From: Petrosia ficiformis
Lineage: Eukaryota > Porifera > Demospongiae > Haplosclerida > Petrosiidae
DNA: 64,000 nucleotides
NCBI GenBank assembly: GCA_947044365.1
Contig: OX345638.1
Location: 8,323,701 to 8,387,700 of the forward strand
Reading direction: 5' to 3'
Within the stretch, counting starts at the first letter, position 1. Every line of letters starts with the position of its first letter. The position numbers and the translations under genes were made by a program. Positions 25,479-38,050 of this stretch are shown one piece after another. The notes beneath the pieces were generated by a model, which saw nothing but the letters and a program-made list of their open reading frames with translations, was not told the DNA's origin and searched no databases.

Positions 25479-28400
25479 ATGTGCACACCAATGGAATCTG
25501 ATTTTGACTATGGTAATAATATTTTCTTGTTTTCTGTACTTCATTATAATTATCTTCATGTATGATGCATTACTACACTATACTTTTATAATTCATTTTC
25601 ACATTTCCATTGATACAGATACAGAAAGAGCACCAGAATCTGACACTGACAATTCAAGAACAGGTATACACATTCTTCAGTATTCATCACTAAAGACACT
25701 TATACATGTTATATATTCTCAGGCATAGAATATCTGAAATTACCACATAGTCCTAGTCCTAGTCCTAGTCCTAGAACCAGGCATTACGGAGGGTTATACA
25801 TAAGGGATATAACTGGGATTTCCCCATACCTACCATAATAATAAATATGTACTTTATACAGGCAGGTGTGGTCAACGTTTGCTCGCCACTGTTTGTGCGC
25901 TCTTACTGCAGTGCTGTATCGGTAATTGTTAGCTTGCAGTTTGCTTGTATTTTCATGCATGTTCCGGAAGAGATACTGAGACAAGAAGAATCTGTGGATT
26001 ACTTAGTAAGGTGGAATACTCCTCTTAGGGGGAACAGCTGTTGACACTGCTCTTCCAGTAATATTGGCTACGCCACTGAGAATGAGCACATGTTTGAAGC
26101 ACTGAGCATATCCATGTAGTGATTGTCATAATTATAGCCTTCAGAAATCTTGCATATATATATAGGGATTTCATTCCTCACTGCACTTGCTGCATTCATA
26201 TTATTGTTTAGCTTTTATAATTATAAATCGGTAGTATATTCATCATTATAGTTATAGTATGTGTATCACTACAAAAGCAGTTTAGTTATTCTATTTCAAC
26301 CAATCACTCAGTTACCTCATTCCACTGCTGAATTTAAATGCTGCAGGGAAGCTTAACATTTGGTCGTTCACAATGACATGCAAATTAGTCATGATTCACA
26401 GTTTATGTCAGTACATTCCCCACTATAAATTTACATAAGAACTGATATCATATCAGTCATCCTCTACTATCAATTTACTTAGTCATGATTCACAGTTTAT
26501 GTCAGTACATTCCCCACTATAAATTTACATAAAAACTGATATCATATCAGTCATACTCTACTATCAATTTACTTAGTCATAATTCACAGTTTATGTCAGT
26601 ACATTCCCCACTATAAATTTACATAAGAACTGATATCATATCAGTCATCCTCTACTATCAATTTACTTAGTCATTGTGAACAACAACATTTTAACATTAC
26701 AAATGCATAGTTTATCTTTTGATACAGTATAATATAATGTAAAATGGCATATAATGCATTTGAGGTAACCAATAAACTCTTTTTTGCAGTGTAGGCTGCC
26801 AAAACATGCTCTAGTACGAACTTGTACAGTCCATAGCATGTATAGTGTACACTCTAGCACTTTTGTTACTTTATTAGATTTTAAATGTAAACTATATCCT
26901 ACAAAGGAATGGAACTTGATACTAGATATCGTAAGCTTATTGAATGTTGACATAAACGTGGATTGATCAAAATATTGATTTTCTGTAATTTTAGGGTGCT
27001 GTCTACTCATATTTTATAATTTACCACTTAAAGTGATTGTATCTTGTAGTGTTGGCCAACAAAATGTTTGGAAACCTGCAAACACATAATTTAATATATT
27101 CTAGTGTACGTTTTTATACTTGGTGCACACAATGTCATAGTAACATCATGTATGTAGCCACAACAACTTGTATGACAAACTAGATTGAAATTTATGCTAT
27201 TCCTTGCAACTGTACTAACCAATAAATTGGTTATTTTAACTATTTTATTTTGCAGTGATATATGTAGCATAGTACAATCTGTGGTGTATTACTAGTATTC
27301 CAATTGTAACATCTGCAGACACTTCACATGTTACTTGCTCATTCCAGAGTAATTATTAACATAAATATGTAGCTAAAGTTGTAATTATAATAGTAAATAA
27401 AATGTGATATACTGCACTGATATTTGAAAAGGCAGTACAGGTACATTTATGTAACTGTTATGGAATTTGTACTTATAATAGCGCTGCAAATAACATGTGA
27501 TGTACTCCACAGATATTTGCAAAGGCAGCACATGTACATGTATGTAACTATTATGGAATTTGTACTTATAATAGCACTGCAAATAACATGTGATATACTA
27601 TACACAGATATTTGCAAAGGCAGCACATGTACACGTATGTAACTATTATGGAATTTCAATTTATAATAGCACTACCAAGGTGGCTGTTTTAATATTTTCT
27701 AAGCCCTTTGTGGCTGTGTTTTATGAATTTTGTAGTGGCTGCTTGTTTGTTGTGTTGGCTTGTTAATTGTTTCTATGCATTTTGCTAGCATGCTAGGTAA
27801 ATGAATTTTCATGTATGTAACTATAGTGTAATTTGTACTTATAATAGCAAATAACATGTGATAGTATATTCATCATTATAGTTATAGTATGTGTATCACT
27901 ACAAAAGTGGTTTAGTTATTTCTATTTCAACCAATCAGTCAGTTACCTCATTACACTGCTAGAATGTCGTTCACAATGACATGTAAATTAGTCATGATTC
28001 ACAGTTTATGTCAGTACATTCCCCACTATAAATTTACATAAGAACTGATATCATATCGGTCATCCTCTACTATCAATTTACTTAGTCATTGTGAACAACA
28101 ACAGTATAACATTACAAATGCATATATAGTTTATCTTTCCACACAGTAATATAATGTGAAATAGCATATAATGCATTTGAGGTAACCAATAAACTCTTTT
28201 TTACAGTGTAGGCTGCCAAAACATGCTCTGGTACAAACTTGTACAGTCCATTGCATGTATAGTGTACACTCTAGCACTTTTGTTACTTTATTAGATTTTA
28301 AATGTAAACTATATCCTACAAAGAAATGGAACTTAAAACTAGATATCATAAGCTTACTAAATGTTGACATAAACGTGGATTGACCAAAATATTGATTTTC

Positions 28401-29496
28401 TGTAACTGTGTGCATAATACAAACCAGCACACATGCATTAACTTACACAGTATGTAAGTTAATATACATGTTACTATACATGTGTGCTTATGCAGTGTTC
28501 TTATGAGTATGCTTACATAGTGTCATGTTTTATGAGTAAATATCTAAGGTTGGGGGTGGGAGTGTGTTGCAATGGATTAGTTGCAATCACATCATGTGCA
28601 GTTATGTTATACTTTTACATTATTAGTAGTCTTTTTATGATATATATACAGATGTGCTAAACAAACCATTGCCAGTACTAAATGTATATGAGAAACTGTT
28701 GTATGTAGACACATGTAGATATGATCTACACATTCCTAAAGAGTTGAGACAACATTACTTACGAATATCTGAAAATACTACTACTAGACAACCAAATGAT
28801 TACAAGTTACAAGGTCAGTTTAATCATTAGTATATAAATATTCCAGTGTACTATAAATGAATTTCAAGTCGACAAATACTTATAGGGTTAGGTGTATACT
28901 CAGTAACATAGTACACTAGCAAAATTTGACTTGTATTGGGTCACTCATAATCAGCAACAGGAACACTGACATTGTTATGAAACGTATGCAACTAATAAAA
29001 TTGGTTTGAAATAACAAATGAATTTCTAGAGTGTGTTTTCCAGAGAGCCCTGAGAACCCCACCCACCTTGGTTATGAACCTGATGTTTTATGGTAAATAT
29101 CTAAGGATGGAGGTTGGGAGGGTGCTGCAATGGATTAGTTGCAATCACATTATCCAGTTATGTTAAAAATTATTATACTTTTACACCATTAACAGTAGTC
29201 TTTTTATGATATACAGATGTGCCAAACTTTTAAATTTTTTGTAATTTCTTCACACATTTCTATGGAATTATACCTACTATTTTCTCGTTAGCAGTTTCAA
29301 TAGTCAGAAAACGACCAAATGATGATTCTTCAGAAGTACCTTCTCCTAAACGAAAAGCTGAAAGTAAAAATCAAGGTTTGTAATACATAATGATTATACA
29401 CGGATGTGATATTGATTAAATGTTTTTGTGCTAGTTAAAAGATCATCTTCACATAGTACTGATTCGACATTTCCAACTGACCCTCTAAACCAATAA
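25479..29496 (+). CDS. Short array member: first-exon module plus NLS-bearing tail exons
   Basis: Exon 25479-25512 (start MCTPMESDFDYG), exon 25619-25663 (PESDTDNSRTG) and a Ser-Pro exon from 25723 that has no good donor and runs to a stop. Tail exons 28652-28813 (VLNKPLPVLNVYEKLLYVDT, then LRQHYLRISENTTTRQP), 29292-29375 (RKRPNDDSSEVPSPKRKAES, with a PKRK nuclear-localisation-like motif) and 29435-29496 (VKRSSSHST..., stop TAA 29494-29496) are all phase 1, so the second exon could join them directly. They could equally be the 3' end of gene E, whose last mapped exon also ends in phase 1. A truncated duplicate of the 28652 exon start lies at about 29217. No known domain is recognised in the tail. 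Transcript linkage is uncertain. Confidence 0.4.
26389..26670. repeat. Three tandem 94-bp repeats
   Basis: Units begin TCATGATTCACAGTTTATG at 26389 and 26483 and TCATAATTCAC at 26577; all three carry CAGTACATTCCCCACTATAA and AACTGATATCATATCAGTCA. A single unit is present in the other R4 copies (15130 and 27990), so the amplification is local to this copy. Confidence 0.9.
26671..26970. repeat. Dispersed repeat R4, copy 2
   Basis: Continues from the tandem 94-bp units into the TTTTTTGCAGTGTAGGCTGC block and ends near TGTTGACATAAACGTGGATT. It is close to the copies at 15130-15540 and 27970-28390. Short open frames on both strands are not conserved as proteins. Confidence 0.7.
27419..27670. repeat. 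Tandem array of the ~93-bp family
   Basis: Units start with GATATTTG at 27419, 27512 and 27607 (periods 93 and 95) and contain GGCAGCACATGTACATGTAT and AATAACATGTGATGTACT. Related single units are scattered at 16.4-18.9 kb. The open frames here are repeat artefacts. Confidence 0.85.
27970..28390. repeat. Dispersed repeat R4, copy 3
   Basis: Nearly identical to 26577-26970, with one 94-bp unit instead of three. It ends before the tail exons at 28652. Confidence 0.75.
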
Positions 29497-29836
29497 TACA
29501 TTACTATGCACATTAGGTTACATATAGAAACCAGCACATATACATTAACTTATACAGTTTGTAAGTTCATATACATGTGTGCTTACACAGTGTTCTTATG
29601 AGTATACACAGTATTTCTTCATGTGACATAAAATCACCATTTCTTAGACTTACTATAGAGATACAAACTGCCATTTGGAATTTACCATTTACGTATTCCA
29701 GTGTACTATTAGTGAATGTCAAGACTATATTCAAATACTTATATAGTTATAAACTCTACATAACATAGTGCACTAGCAAAATTTGACTTGTATTGGTCAC
29801 TCAAATATATGGAACACTGACATTGTTAGTATAGGA

Positions 29837-29961
29837 TATAGCCCTAGTTGGAGGCAGTTATGGGCATATAACACCCGCGAGATAATTGGTCGAGGGCGTA
29901 GCCTGAGACAATTATTTCAAGAGTGTTATAAGCCCATAACTACCTCCAACCAGGGCTATAT
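29837..29961. mobile_element. 125-bp foldback MITE
   Basis: TATAGCCCTAGTTGGAGGCA and onward to ATAACAC at 29874 is complemented by GTGTTATAAGCCCATAACTA... to GGGCTATA ending near 29961. The interior (ATAATTG...CAATTAT) also pairs, so the whole element folds into one hairpin. Ends of the form TA-GCCC...GGGC-TA suggest a TA target duplication. Non-coding; GC-richer than its surroundings. Confidence 0.8.
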
Positions 29962-30280
29962 GTATTTTATACAATGGTAACACAAAAGTATGCAATTAAA
30001 TCACATTTGATATCACTGTTGTCAAGTAGAAACCATAGTACTATCCCAATTAGCGTTTACTGTAACAACTTTGAAAATACAATTAGATGATTTAGTGGCT
30101 AGACACTGTCTACAGGCATATTATGGGGATATATCTCCCATAGTACATCAAAGGTTACCATGGCGATCGCCCATGCTAGATATTATTGTATGGTGAATTC
30201 ATAATTATGCAGTTTATGTGCAACTGGATCAGTTGTAATTGATTGTCATGTTTGTGGTGTCTTTATTTTATATTTAACAG

Positions 30281-31908
30281 CTTTTACAAGCAATAATGCT
30301 CTAAATCTGTTGGAGGAATGTGACTTTCCAATTAACTCAAAATGGGAAAAACTCGCTAGAAACATGGGCATTTCTCCTGATGAGAGATATCGGCTAAGAG
30401 CACTAGCTATCACTCAAGATTTAAATTATGCAACAGCACTTGAAGAGGCAATAGATATGTTTCAAAGAGCCAGTACAAGACTAGTTACTTGGGATATGTT
30501 CATATCAAGAGTGAAAATTGTTGATCAGTCCACTGCAAAACAAATGAGGAGGAAATTAGGAATTACTGCCACACCATGTAAACATACTATATCATTATTA
30601 TGTTCTTTTAGATTAGGTTGTCTTTCAATGTTTAAGGGATTTAAGCATAATGATAAAATATAATTGTTGATATCACAGCATGTATCAGACAACTTATGTG
30701 CATGGCTTGTACAAAAATAATATTACAAAACTGGTGGATCTAATGGCTAAATGTGATAACTACTGTATAACTAGATGGGGTGTGTTTATTAAATGCACTG
30801 TATAATGCAATGTCATGTGATAGAGATTATCATACTTCACACGTCTTTGCATAACTTCATAATAACACCATTCAGTTTTATACATATTGTATTACTCACA
30901 TAGGGAAGCTGCAAAAAATATGTGACAATAGAATTCTCTTCCGTATCAGTGGTAGAATGGATCCATCAAGTTATGTACCTCATTTTGCCCTGGAGTCTGA
31001 ATGTAATGAAATCCATCAGTCATGTGCTGACCAAAACACTTCTGCTAACTCGATAAACATAGACAATGTTTTCAAGTGGAAAAAGAGGAAAGGTTCTGGA
31101 GCTACCTATCAAGCACTTCTTGAAATATTTGAAAAAGCGAACGATGAGAAGATGATTGATTTAATTCTTAAATATGCAGAAAACGGTCACAGCACACATG
31201 CTGTTGAATCTATGAATTTGATGTTTCCAATCAAAATGAACAATAAAGATGATATACCAGAGTTTAAAAAAAAGTATATCGAAATTACAGAAAAATTTGC
31301 ATTTATCTCTGAACAAATTATACAATCACTGAAGAGAACAAAACAACCAAAAGATCTAGCATACTACCTTAAAAAAAACCTACTATTTTCAATTTCAACC
31401 AACAGATGATATAACAGACATCATTGACAAAACTTCAAGATTCCAGATGAGGTAGTTGAATTGCTGGACCTATCAGGTGAAGATGTACTGCAAATAGAGA
31501 GAAATCTTGCAGACTACTTGGAGATTCCTCATGAAGTGTTTAATTTGTGCAAATATAGATTAGGATGTATTGAACTTGTATTCAGCATCCCAACTATATT
31601 ATACAAGTCGTTACAGAAAAATGTGGTACTGGATAGATCCAAAAATGAATTCAGGTTGACAGTGGATCTTGAAGATATCCTGTAAGTACATTGGCTTAAT
31701 TGTATTTGACTGTACTGCCTTATGTTAATTATTATTGCAGGCCTTCTTGTCTTGCAGAGTTGTACACTTCAAAATTGAAACATTCCTTACTGAAAAAGGA
31801 ATCACATATGGTAACTAAATCTTAATAAATGTATAAATAACTTGTTCATCACATTTTATTTTTAGAGATGTTTTGAAATTCAGGAGACAGTTGAAAACTC
31901 AGTTGATT
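30281..31908 (+). pseudogene. Gene D: death-domain paralog with internal deletion
   Basis: The death-domain exon 30281-30577 is open (99 codons; EECDFPINSKWEKLARNMGI, STRLVTWDMF, KMRRKLGITATP). The large exon 30904-31681 starts well (LQKICDNRILFRISGRMDP, FKWKKRKGSGATYQALLEIF), but an extra base in an A8 run near 31375 shifts the frame to a TGA, and 184 bp present in gene C (42746-42929, which encode the SSWFNIKVL region) are deleted at about 31436. The two changes together restore frame for the C-terminal domain (VELLDLSGEDVLQIERNLAD), but the stop between them remains. Exons 31741-31810 and 31866-31908 follow. No first exon lies directly upstream and no GTPase exons follow. Even if the A8 run were a sequencing error, the 184-bp deletion alone breaks the frame. 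Confidence 0.75.
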
Positions 31909-31909
31909 G

Positions 31910-32880
31910 TAAGAAACATTGATTATATAATATAGCACATAAACAGGAGAAAACAAAGATTCATTTCTGGCCCATAGGGCATCCATATGAAGGCTTTCCC
32001 ACGGGTTCGAACTATAAACATTACGTCAATTATGCAACCATGCGCTGTATACGTAGATAAGGAAGTTGTGTCATCATGGAGGGCTCAGTCAATTAATGGG
32101 CGTGACATGTAAAAAAAAGCATGCTCGATCAACCAACAGGAAAGCATGCATAGGCGACGTTATAGGTCTGGGCATACCTGAGCATTGCCCAGATGAAATT
32201 TTATACTTACAACTCAGCCAGTGTCTAGTTCATTCCTTTGACTTAGCTTTGTTTCGTTAAAATAAATAATAGTTTCCCTTATGTTGTGATGTGAACGAGT
32301 GGTTGGAGTTAGTTATCTTTTACTATACTAACTATATTACAGAATAGAATAGAACAGAATATAACATAACTAAACTAAACTGAATAGAACTAAAAATATA
32401 CACAAGTACATCCACTTATATACATAGAAACCATCCACATTACAATACTATATTAATCCTTAAGAATATTACACCTTCATTATGTAGCTTGTCTTTTAGT
32501 TGACACGCCCCTCATGAATAATACACAATCTTACGTAAAAAAATTCAGCACACTTCGTGTGCCATCTTTTTGTTCAATCCTGCAGCCATCTATGTGCAAA
32601 GCTACAGCAGGTTGTTTAGTATAGCAAAGAAAAATAATTATAAAGATGACGCAAGTATAATAAATTTTTGGGTTTCAAACATGAGGAAGTCAAGTGGTCA
32701 AGATGATGCCAACATACTTCGATCTGTTCATACATGTATATTTATACAATAATTATTATACTGAAGTGGTATCAGTTGCAACCATGCAATGTCTATATAT
32801 AGTATTATTGACACCAAGAAAATTTAATAATATGCCAGAGCACACCATACTGTTGTATTGAGGTATTGAAAGGTAAACCA
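31910..32880. other. No gene recognised
   Basis: Holds AT-rich intergenic DNA. An open frame at about 32579-32750 (YSRLFSIAKKNNYKDDASII) after a CTGCAG acceptor could be an exon, but it has no recognisable domain and no visible partner exons. Confidence 0.4.
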
Positions 32881-33010
32881 GTTTATATTTGTAATTTTGT
32901 TGTTCACAAAATTGATAGTGGAGGTGACTGATATGATGTCAGCTCTTGTGTAAATTTGTAGTGGGCGAAGCACTGACATGTAAACTGTGAATCATGACTA
33001 ATTTATGTGT
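32880..33010. repeat. Reverse-complement fragment of repeat R4
   Basis: Reads TAAATTTGTAGTGGG and ACATGTAAACTGTGAATCATG, the complement of the 94-bp unit seen at 26389-26670. Confidence 0.65.
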
Positions 33011-33139
33011 TATTGTGCACAACATTCAACACCAAAAGCCTACTCTCAAACACCTCAATTCAGCAGTAATGGTAATTCAAATGCAATTGAGGTAACTAAT
33101 TGATTGATTAAATTAACCAAACTGTTTTTGCAGTGTAAA

Positions 33140-34260
33140 GTGTAAGTGCATGTGCCCATCAATTAACACTGCTTCATCAATGGAAGTAGTCTTGGCCTTA
33201 TTATAATGTAATGAACAACAGTGGACTTATGTCATTATAATCAACAAATTAGCATATTAACTCTTAATAAATAACTATAATTCTATACACAACAGTCAAT
33301 GTGATTTTACATTTTTTTTCTTTTGTATAGCTCACAATCATATAATCCCAGACTATGAAGAAAATGTAGCTATGAATTGCCTTCACCAAAATATTAGTCA
33401 TGTACATGGGTGTTTTTTGCTACAGGTTGTAGCAAGCTAACACTCGATATTTTTGATATTTAATTTCTTTTTGTTTTATAAAGAAATAATATGATGTATT
33501 TATTTATAATACGTTTTTTTGATATGCATAATAATTATGTACACATTCTGATTAATTTAGTTTGCCAAAAACAATTAACTACTTTCAGTTATAGTTATAG
33601 TATATATGTCTAGTTTATCACATTTTAAAATTAATTAACTAAAAATTAATAATGCTTATATACTAAGATTTTAGTTTTAGTTAACTAACTAAAAGTGCAC
33701 ATTATTGGCCAATTTTTATTTTAGTTAGTTATACTGAGTTATTGTAGTAGACCTTTAATTTAGTTGTAGTCACAATAGTTTGTCAGAAATGAAATATTAT
33801 AGCTATTCAATATGCATCTAGTGCAATCAAAACTTATCTATATAAAATTCATGTTTAATTAACTTTTAGCTCCAATGAAAGCTAATGAAAAAGTTTTTAA
33901 ATGAAAATTTCTAACAACTGAATTTCAGTTATAGTTGTAGTATATTATATGTCTAGTTTATCACAATTTTAGTTTAATTAACTAAAATAATTTTAGGCTT
34001 ACTAAAGGTTTTAGATTTAATTAACTAACTAAAAAGTGCCTGTTATTGGCCCATTTTCATTTTAGTTAGTTATTGTAGTAGACCTTTAATTTAGTTATAG
34101 TCACAATACTTCATCAGAAATGAAATATTACAGCTATAAAATATGCATCTAGCAATCAAAACTTATCTATATAAAAATTATGCTTAATTAACTTTTAGCT
34201 CCTATGAAAGCTAATGAAAATTCTTTTAAATGAAAATTTCTAACATTGGAATTAGTGATG
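33140..34260. repeat. Dispersed repeat R1, copy 3, with internal duplication
   Basis: Diverged copy of 1-620 (AACACTGCTTCATCAATGGA block). The segment at about 33560-33900 is duplicated at about 33920-34250, including TTTAGTTATAGTCACAATA and GCATCTAG-CAATCAAAACTT. Non-coding. Confidence 0.7.
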
Positions 34261-34955
34261 TTTTAGTTAAATATATATAACTAGCTATACCCTTTTAGCA
34301 CTTTATAAAGTATATCAAAAGAACAATCATTTGTCAAATGTGAAAGCTAATGTGTAGTATAATAACTACAGGCCTAGGGCACAATGTTGTAACACATCGT
34401 TTGGGTTGTATTTATTTATATCCAACTATGTATTATCAACTGATTTGTTTTATGTTGAGTGGGTGTATTTGGCTTATTAGTTGCAAATTCACAACTGATT
34501 TGTACAGAAGAGGTCATGCACCATCACCTTTGATCATGAAGACCAAGCAAGCACCAAATTAAGAAGTGCTATAATTTGTTTGAAATTGTGTGGTGTTTAT
34601 TATAACTGAGAGGTTTTAAAAAAGCTTATTGTCACTCAACAGCAAATGATTTTAAGACTATGTATCAGTCCACATTTAGAATATACATCTCTGACAACTC
34701 ATACCTGAAGTGAAAAACTTACAGTATATATAAAATATAATTATAATTACTCGGTTCTATAGTACTATGAAGCATGAAAGGAATGAACAAACATTTTGTT
34801 CTCTTAATAGTCTTTACAACAGCATTCACAGTACTTAGTAGTACCTGGCTATAAGTTTCTTTTAAATTTTTAGAATCAAGAATTGTTAAATACACAACAG
34901 GTAGGGACTAGCAAGGCACACCAATGCCATTATTTAATTTGGGGTGTGGTCACTG

Positions 34956-35045
34956 TGTTGCATATCCATCCAATATTGTATTAATTTTAGTAGGTTGTCC
35001 TTCCTTTTTGGAAGGAAGTTGTAAAATTACAACCTTATAAAACTG
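34956..35045 (+). promoter_or_regulatory. CTTCC-GGAAG promoter type, copy 1
   Basis: An AATTTGGGGTGTGGT motif, then an inverted CTTCCTTTTTGGAAGGAAG pair, a GTTGTAAAATTACAAC palindrome and TTATAAAA. The same order occurs at about 37985-38050 and 61069-61165, each time 90-130 bp before a first exon. The GGAA cores resemble ETS-family sites (inference). Confidence 0.5.
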
Positions 35046-35118
35046 AAGTGTTCAGTTGAGCACTTCCATTTTTTTATGCTTTGATCGAATTATCAAACGA
35101 AATTGATATTGAGAAAGC

Positions 35119-35435
35119 ATGTGCACGTCAATGGACTCTGATTGTGCGACTCTGGTAATAATACTTTCTTTGTTTTTTTATACTTTATTATATCTGCATG
35201 TATGACTACACTATTTAATACAATTCAATTTTCACATAGGCTTTGCAGATACGCAAAGAACCTCAGAATCTGACACAGACTCTTCAAAAACAGGTATAGC
35301 ATTCATCATTAATCATTAAAGGCACTTATATATACATGTTATTATTATAGCTACTCAGGCATTGAATATCTAGATCTGTAATTACCATCAATAAAGACTC
35401 CTAATCCTAGTCCTGGAACCAGGCATTACAGGAGA
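35119..35435 (+). pseudogene. First-exon module, broken
   Basis: Exon 35119-35154 starts MCTSMDSD but has a 2-nt insertion (GTGCGAC versus GTGAC), so its donor is in the wrong phase. Exon 35240-35293 (TQRTSESDTDSSKTG) is intact. The next exon, from 35359, has an in-frame TAA at 35379-35381. No death-domain exon follows before gene C begins at 38.1 kb. It is probably a duplicated and disabled 5' end of gene C, sharing its promoter type. Confidence 0.65.
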
Positions 35436-35458
35436 GGTGAAACATTATATATATTTAA

Positions 35459-35955
35459 AGAATAATAAAAAACATTTTAAAAAATGAAAGAGTATGTAGG
35501 GATATATATCAAAACCGAAAAAGTACAGGAACAAGATGGCTTTGGCAACAAAATGAAATACCACTTCCACAAAATAACCGTACATAAGTATCACTTCTTT
35601 GTGTTTTGCCTTTACTTAAGTTGTCTATACTTATGTAGAGTTGTTTTGTGGAAGTGGTATTTCATATTTGTTTCGATTCTATTTTTAAAGAATTCAGGTA
35701 AATTTTTGATCAAATACGTGATGACTATTCTGTTTCATTTACAGTACTGATATTTTCTGCAGGAACGGTGTCCAGAAGACAGCGCTCAAAATTTACTGCA
35801 AAATTATAATAATTATTTGTTATTACAATTTGTACATCCTCTTTCATTTTTAAACATGTTTTCTTGTTTCAATTCTATTTTTAAATGACTCAGTATAATA
35901 ATATATATCCCTACGTACTCTTTCATTTTGTTTAAATGTTTTTTTATTATTTTCG
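35459..35955. mobile_element. Diverged foldback MITE
   Basis: AATAATAAAAAACATTTTAA at the left end pairs with the AAATG-TTTTTTTATTATTTT end at about 35955. Inside are TACCACTTCCAC / GTGGAAGTGGTA arms and ACATAAGTAT / ATACTTATGT. Same family as 17755-18064 but longer and more diverged, with an extra inner duplication. Confidence 0.7.
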
Positions 35956-36025
35956 TATACAATGAATTAATGGCACAATTGTGATGAAATTTCTTATCTG
36001 AGAGTGATCAACTAACCACATTCAG

Positions 36026-36345
36026 TTATACTAATGATTTGTACATGGACAGTTTCAGTATTATCTGGGTTTACAAATTTTGCTATTTGTGGAAGTGAAT
36101 GATATGCAGTGCCGAAGCACATTCAGTACAGAAGCACATTCACTTATACTAATGATTTGTACATGGACAGTTCAGTATCATTTAGGTTTCCAAATTTTGC
36201 TATTTGTGGACGTGATGATATGTAGTACAGAAGCACATTCAGTACGGAAGCACACTCGCTTATACTAATGATTTGTACATGGACAGTTCAGTATCATCTG
36301 GGTTTACAAATTTTGCTATTTGTGGAAGTGATGATATGTATAATA
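36026..36345. repeat. Tandem ~117-bp repeat, three units
   Basis: TTATACTAATGATTTGTACA recurs at 36026, 36144 and 36260; each unit carries TTGCTATTTGTGGA and a GATGATATGTAG-like end. Non-coding. Confidence 0.85.
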
Positions 36346-36599
36346 CTATACACAACATATCTGTTTTGTAGAACACCTAATAACATAATTTTCTGAAAAT
36401 TAATGGGTATGTTTTAAAGGGTGTGAAAATGGTGTCCTATCATAAGTAAGTTGCTGTAGTGGCTGAAAGTATTCGTTGTCTAGGTCAAGAAACAGAACAG
36501 TACGAAGTTTGTTCCCCTGAATTTAACTTAAAATATATTTGTATTTGTGCTACAACTAATTCAATAGCTCCAGAAACGTAGAAATCTATTTTTATGAAA

Positions 36600-36862
36600 A
36601 AGAGGAATAATAGTACGTGAATAATATGAAGATTTTGCCAGTTTTGCTACTCGCCAGATCTCTACATTAACGAAGATCTCTGGACATCTAAAAGGTATTT
36701 TTAGTGATAAAATTACTCAGTATTATAAGCTTTATGTATATTTTAACTTATTTGTATATATTAGCAGAGATTTCAGCTTACCACTTGCAATTGAAATGCA
36801 TGGGCGGCCATTTTTTTTCCAGGCCATCCCTACATAGAGAGTACTACTGTACTCTCTGATAT
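36600..36862. repeat. Dispersed repeat R6, copy 2
   Basis: Shares GAAGATTTTGCCAGTTTTGC and the GGCGGCCATTTTTTTTCC block and the terminal AGAGAGTACTAC-GTACTCTCT hairpin with 18650-18905. Confidence 0.7.
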
Positions 36863-37353
36863 AATTATATAATATATTTTATATATTATATGTATAGTCT
36901 GTTTGTAAAAAAATTTCATGCATGCAAAATAATATGTGACCCAAATTGAGAAAACCACACTTGTGGCGGCACATAATAAACACTTGTTTTTAAACACTCG
37001 CTAATCTGCCATTGTGCACAGGAAGTCAATTTAATGTTATCCAGCAAGACCAATTAATGCTCCTTCTTGTTACCACATTTCATTGGATTCCTGTATAAAA
37101 TAGCTGAATAACAAGTATTTGAAAGTAGGCGTTTGTTCTGTGCCATAAGTGTGGTTTTCCCAAATTGGGTCACATATTTTATTTCATTTGCATTTTTGCA
37201 TATCATATAGTGCATGTGTTTACATAAGTGTATAGCTGGGGGCCACACACAGAGGATATACCTGGGGATTCCCCTATATTCTACTATAATAATTATATAC
37301 CTGCTACAGGAAATAATATTTCATATACATTTTTATTGTTGTTTATACATCAG

Positions 37354-37966
37354 TCACATAGAATGAGCCATCTTTGATGCAATGAGTGTGCAATAAAGCA
37401 AATGTCTTAATAAATAATTTACTATAATATATACAATAGCAAGACTCACTAAAGCATTTAAATAATTATATTCATTAATTTCAAGTTCACTATTTTCAGT
37501 ACCTTCGATCTCATCCATCATTTCAGTTTCTTGGCTACCTTCTTGTTCATCATGACTCACTTCTTCCCCATTGGTGTGATTCTTTTCTTGGCTAACTTCT
37601 TGTTCATCAGTATGACTTTCTTCACCATCAGTAACTGATCTTTGTAAGTGAACCAAATGTGCATGTTTGCACATGGTGAAATGCACTGCATTATCAACAC
37701 ATGAACAAATATACATGTGAACACAAGTTCCACAGCTACGACAGTTCAGCCGACAGTCACAAGATGTCGTTATAAGAGTAACAGTATATGAAACATCATC
37801 GTGTTTCTTCTGTATATGCTTACTCAGGGAGGACTGGAAAGCATACAATGCATGACAAAAAGGACACTGCTTTCTAATCGTAGTGACACGTGTATTTAGA
37901 TCTATAGTCACACCCACATCCGTATTTGTTAATTTTCCGGAGTTATACAAGTGGCTAACGTACTGC
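37354..37966 (-). CDS. C2H2 plus SWIM-type zinc-finger protein exon
   Basis: The minus-strand open frame of about 200 codons encodes, in order, a classical C2H2 finger (C-x2-C-x12-H-x4-H, CPFCHALYAF...HIQKKH), a Cys cluster (CDCRLNCRSCGTCVH) and a CxCx9CxH SWIM-like motif (CSCVDNAVHFTMCKH), followed by a Glu/Asp-rich segment with two repeats of the type HTDEQEVSQE. The frame has no ATG near its start; it opens after a TAG that coincides with a possible splice acceptor, so this is probably an internal or terminal exon. The hydrophobic last 35 codons may be non-coding, because a GTGAGT donor follows NALN-type codons. SWIM motifs of this layout occur in uncharacterised, often transposase-linked, invertebrate proteins. 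The function would be DNA or protein binding in the nucleus (inference). Confidence 0.5.
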
Positions 37967-37984
37967 TAGTTTGCTGCTACAGTA

Positions 37985-38050
37985 ATTTGGGGTGTGGTGC
38001 ATACTATCCTAGTAGGTTGTACTTCCTTTTTAGCAGGAAGTTGTAAATTT
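37985..38050 (+). promoter_or_regulatory. CTTCC-GGAAG promoter type, gene C
   Basis: AATTTGGGGTGTGGT, then CTTCCTTTTTAGCAGGAAG, about 100 bp before the first ATG of gene C. It is the second of three copies of this promoter layout (others at 34956 and 61069). Here the TTATAAAA box of the other two is degraded. Confidence 0.5.

Noticed and set aside
26389..27670. CRISPR-like arrays of 93-94-bp repeats
   Set aside because: Repeats are direct head-to-tail units without unique spacers, in a eukaryotic genome.
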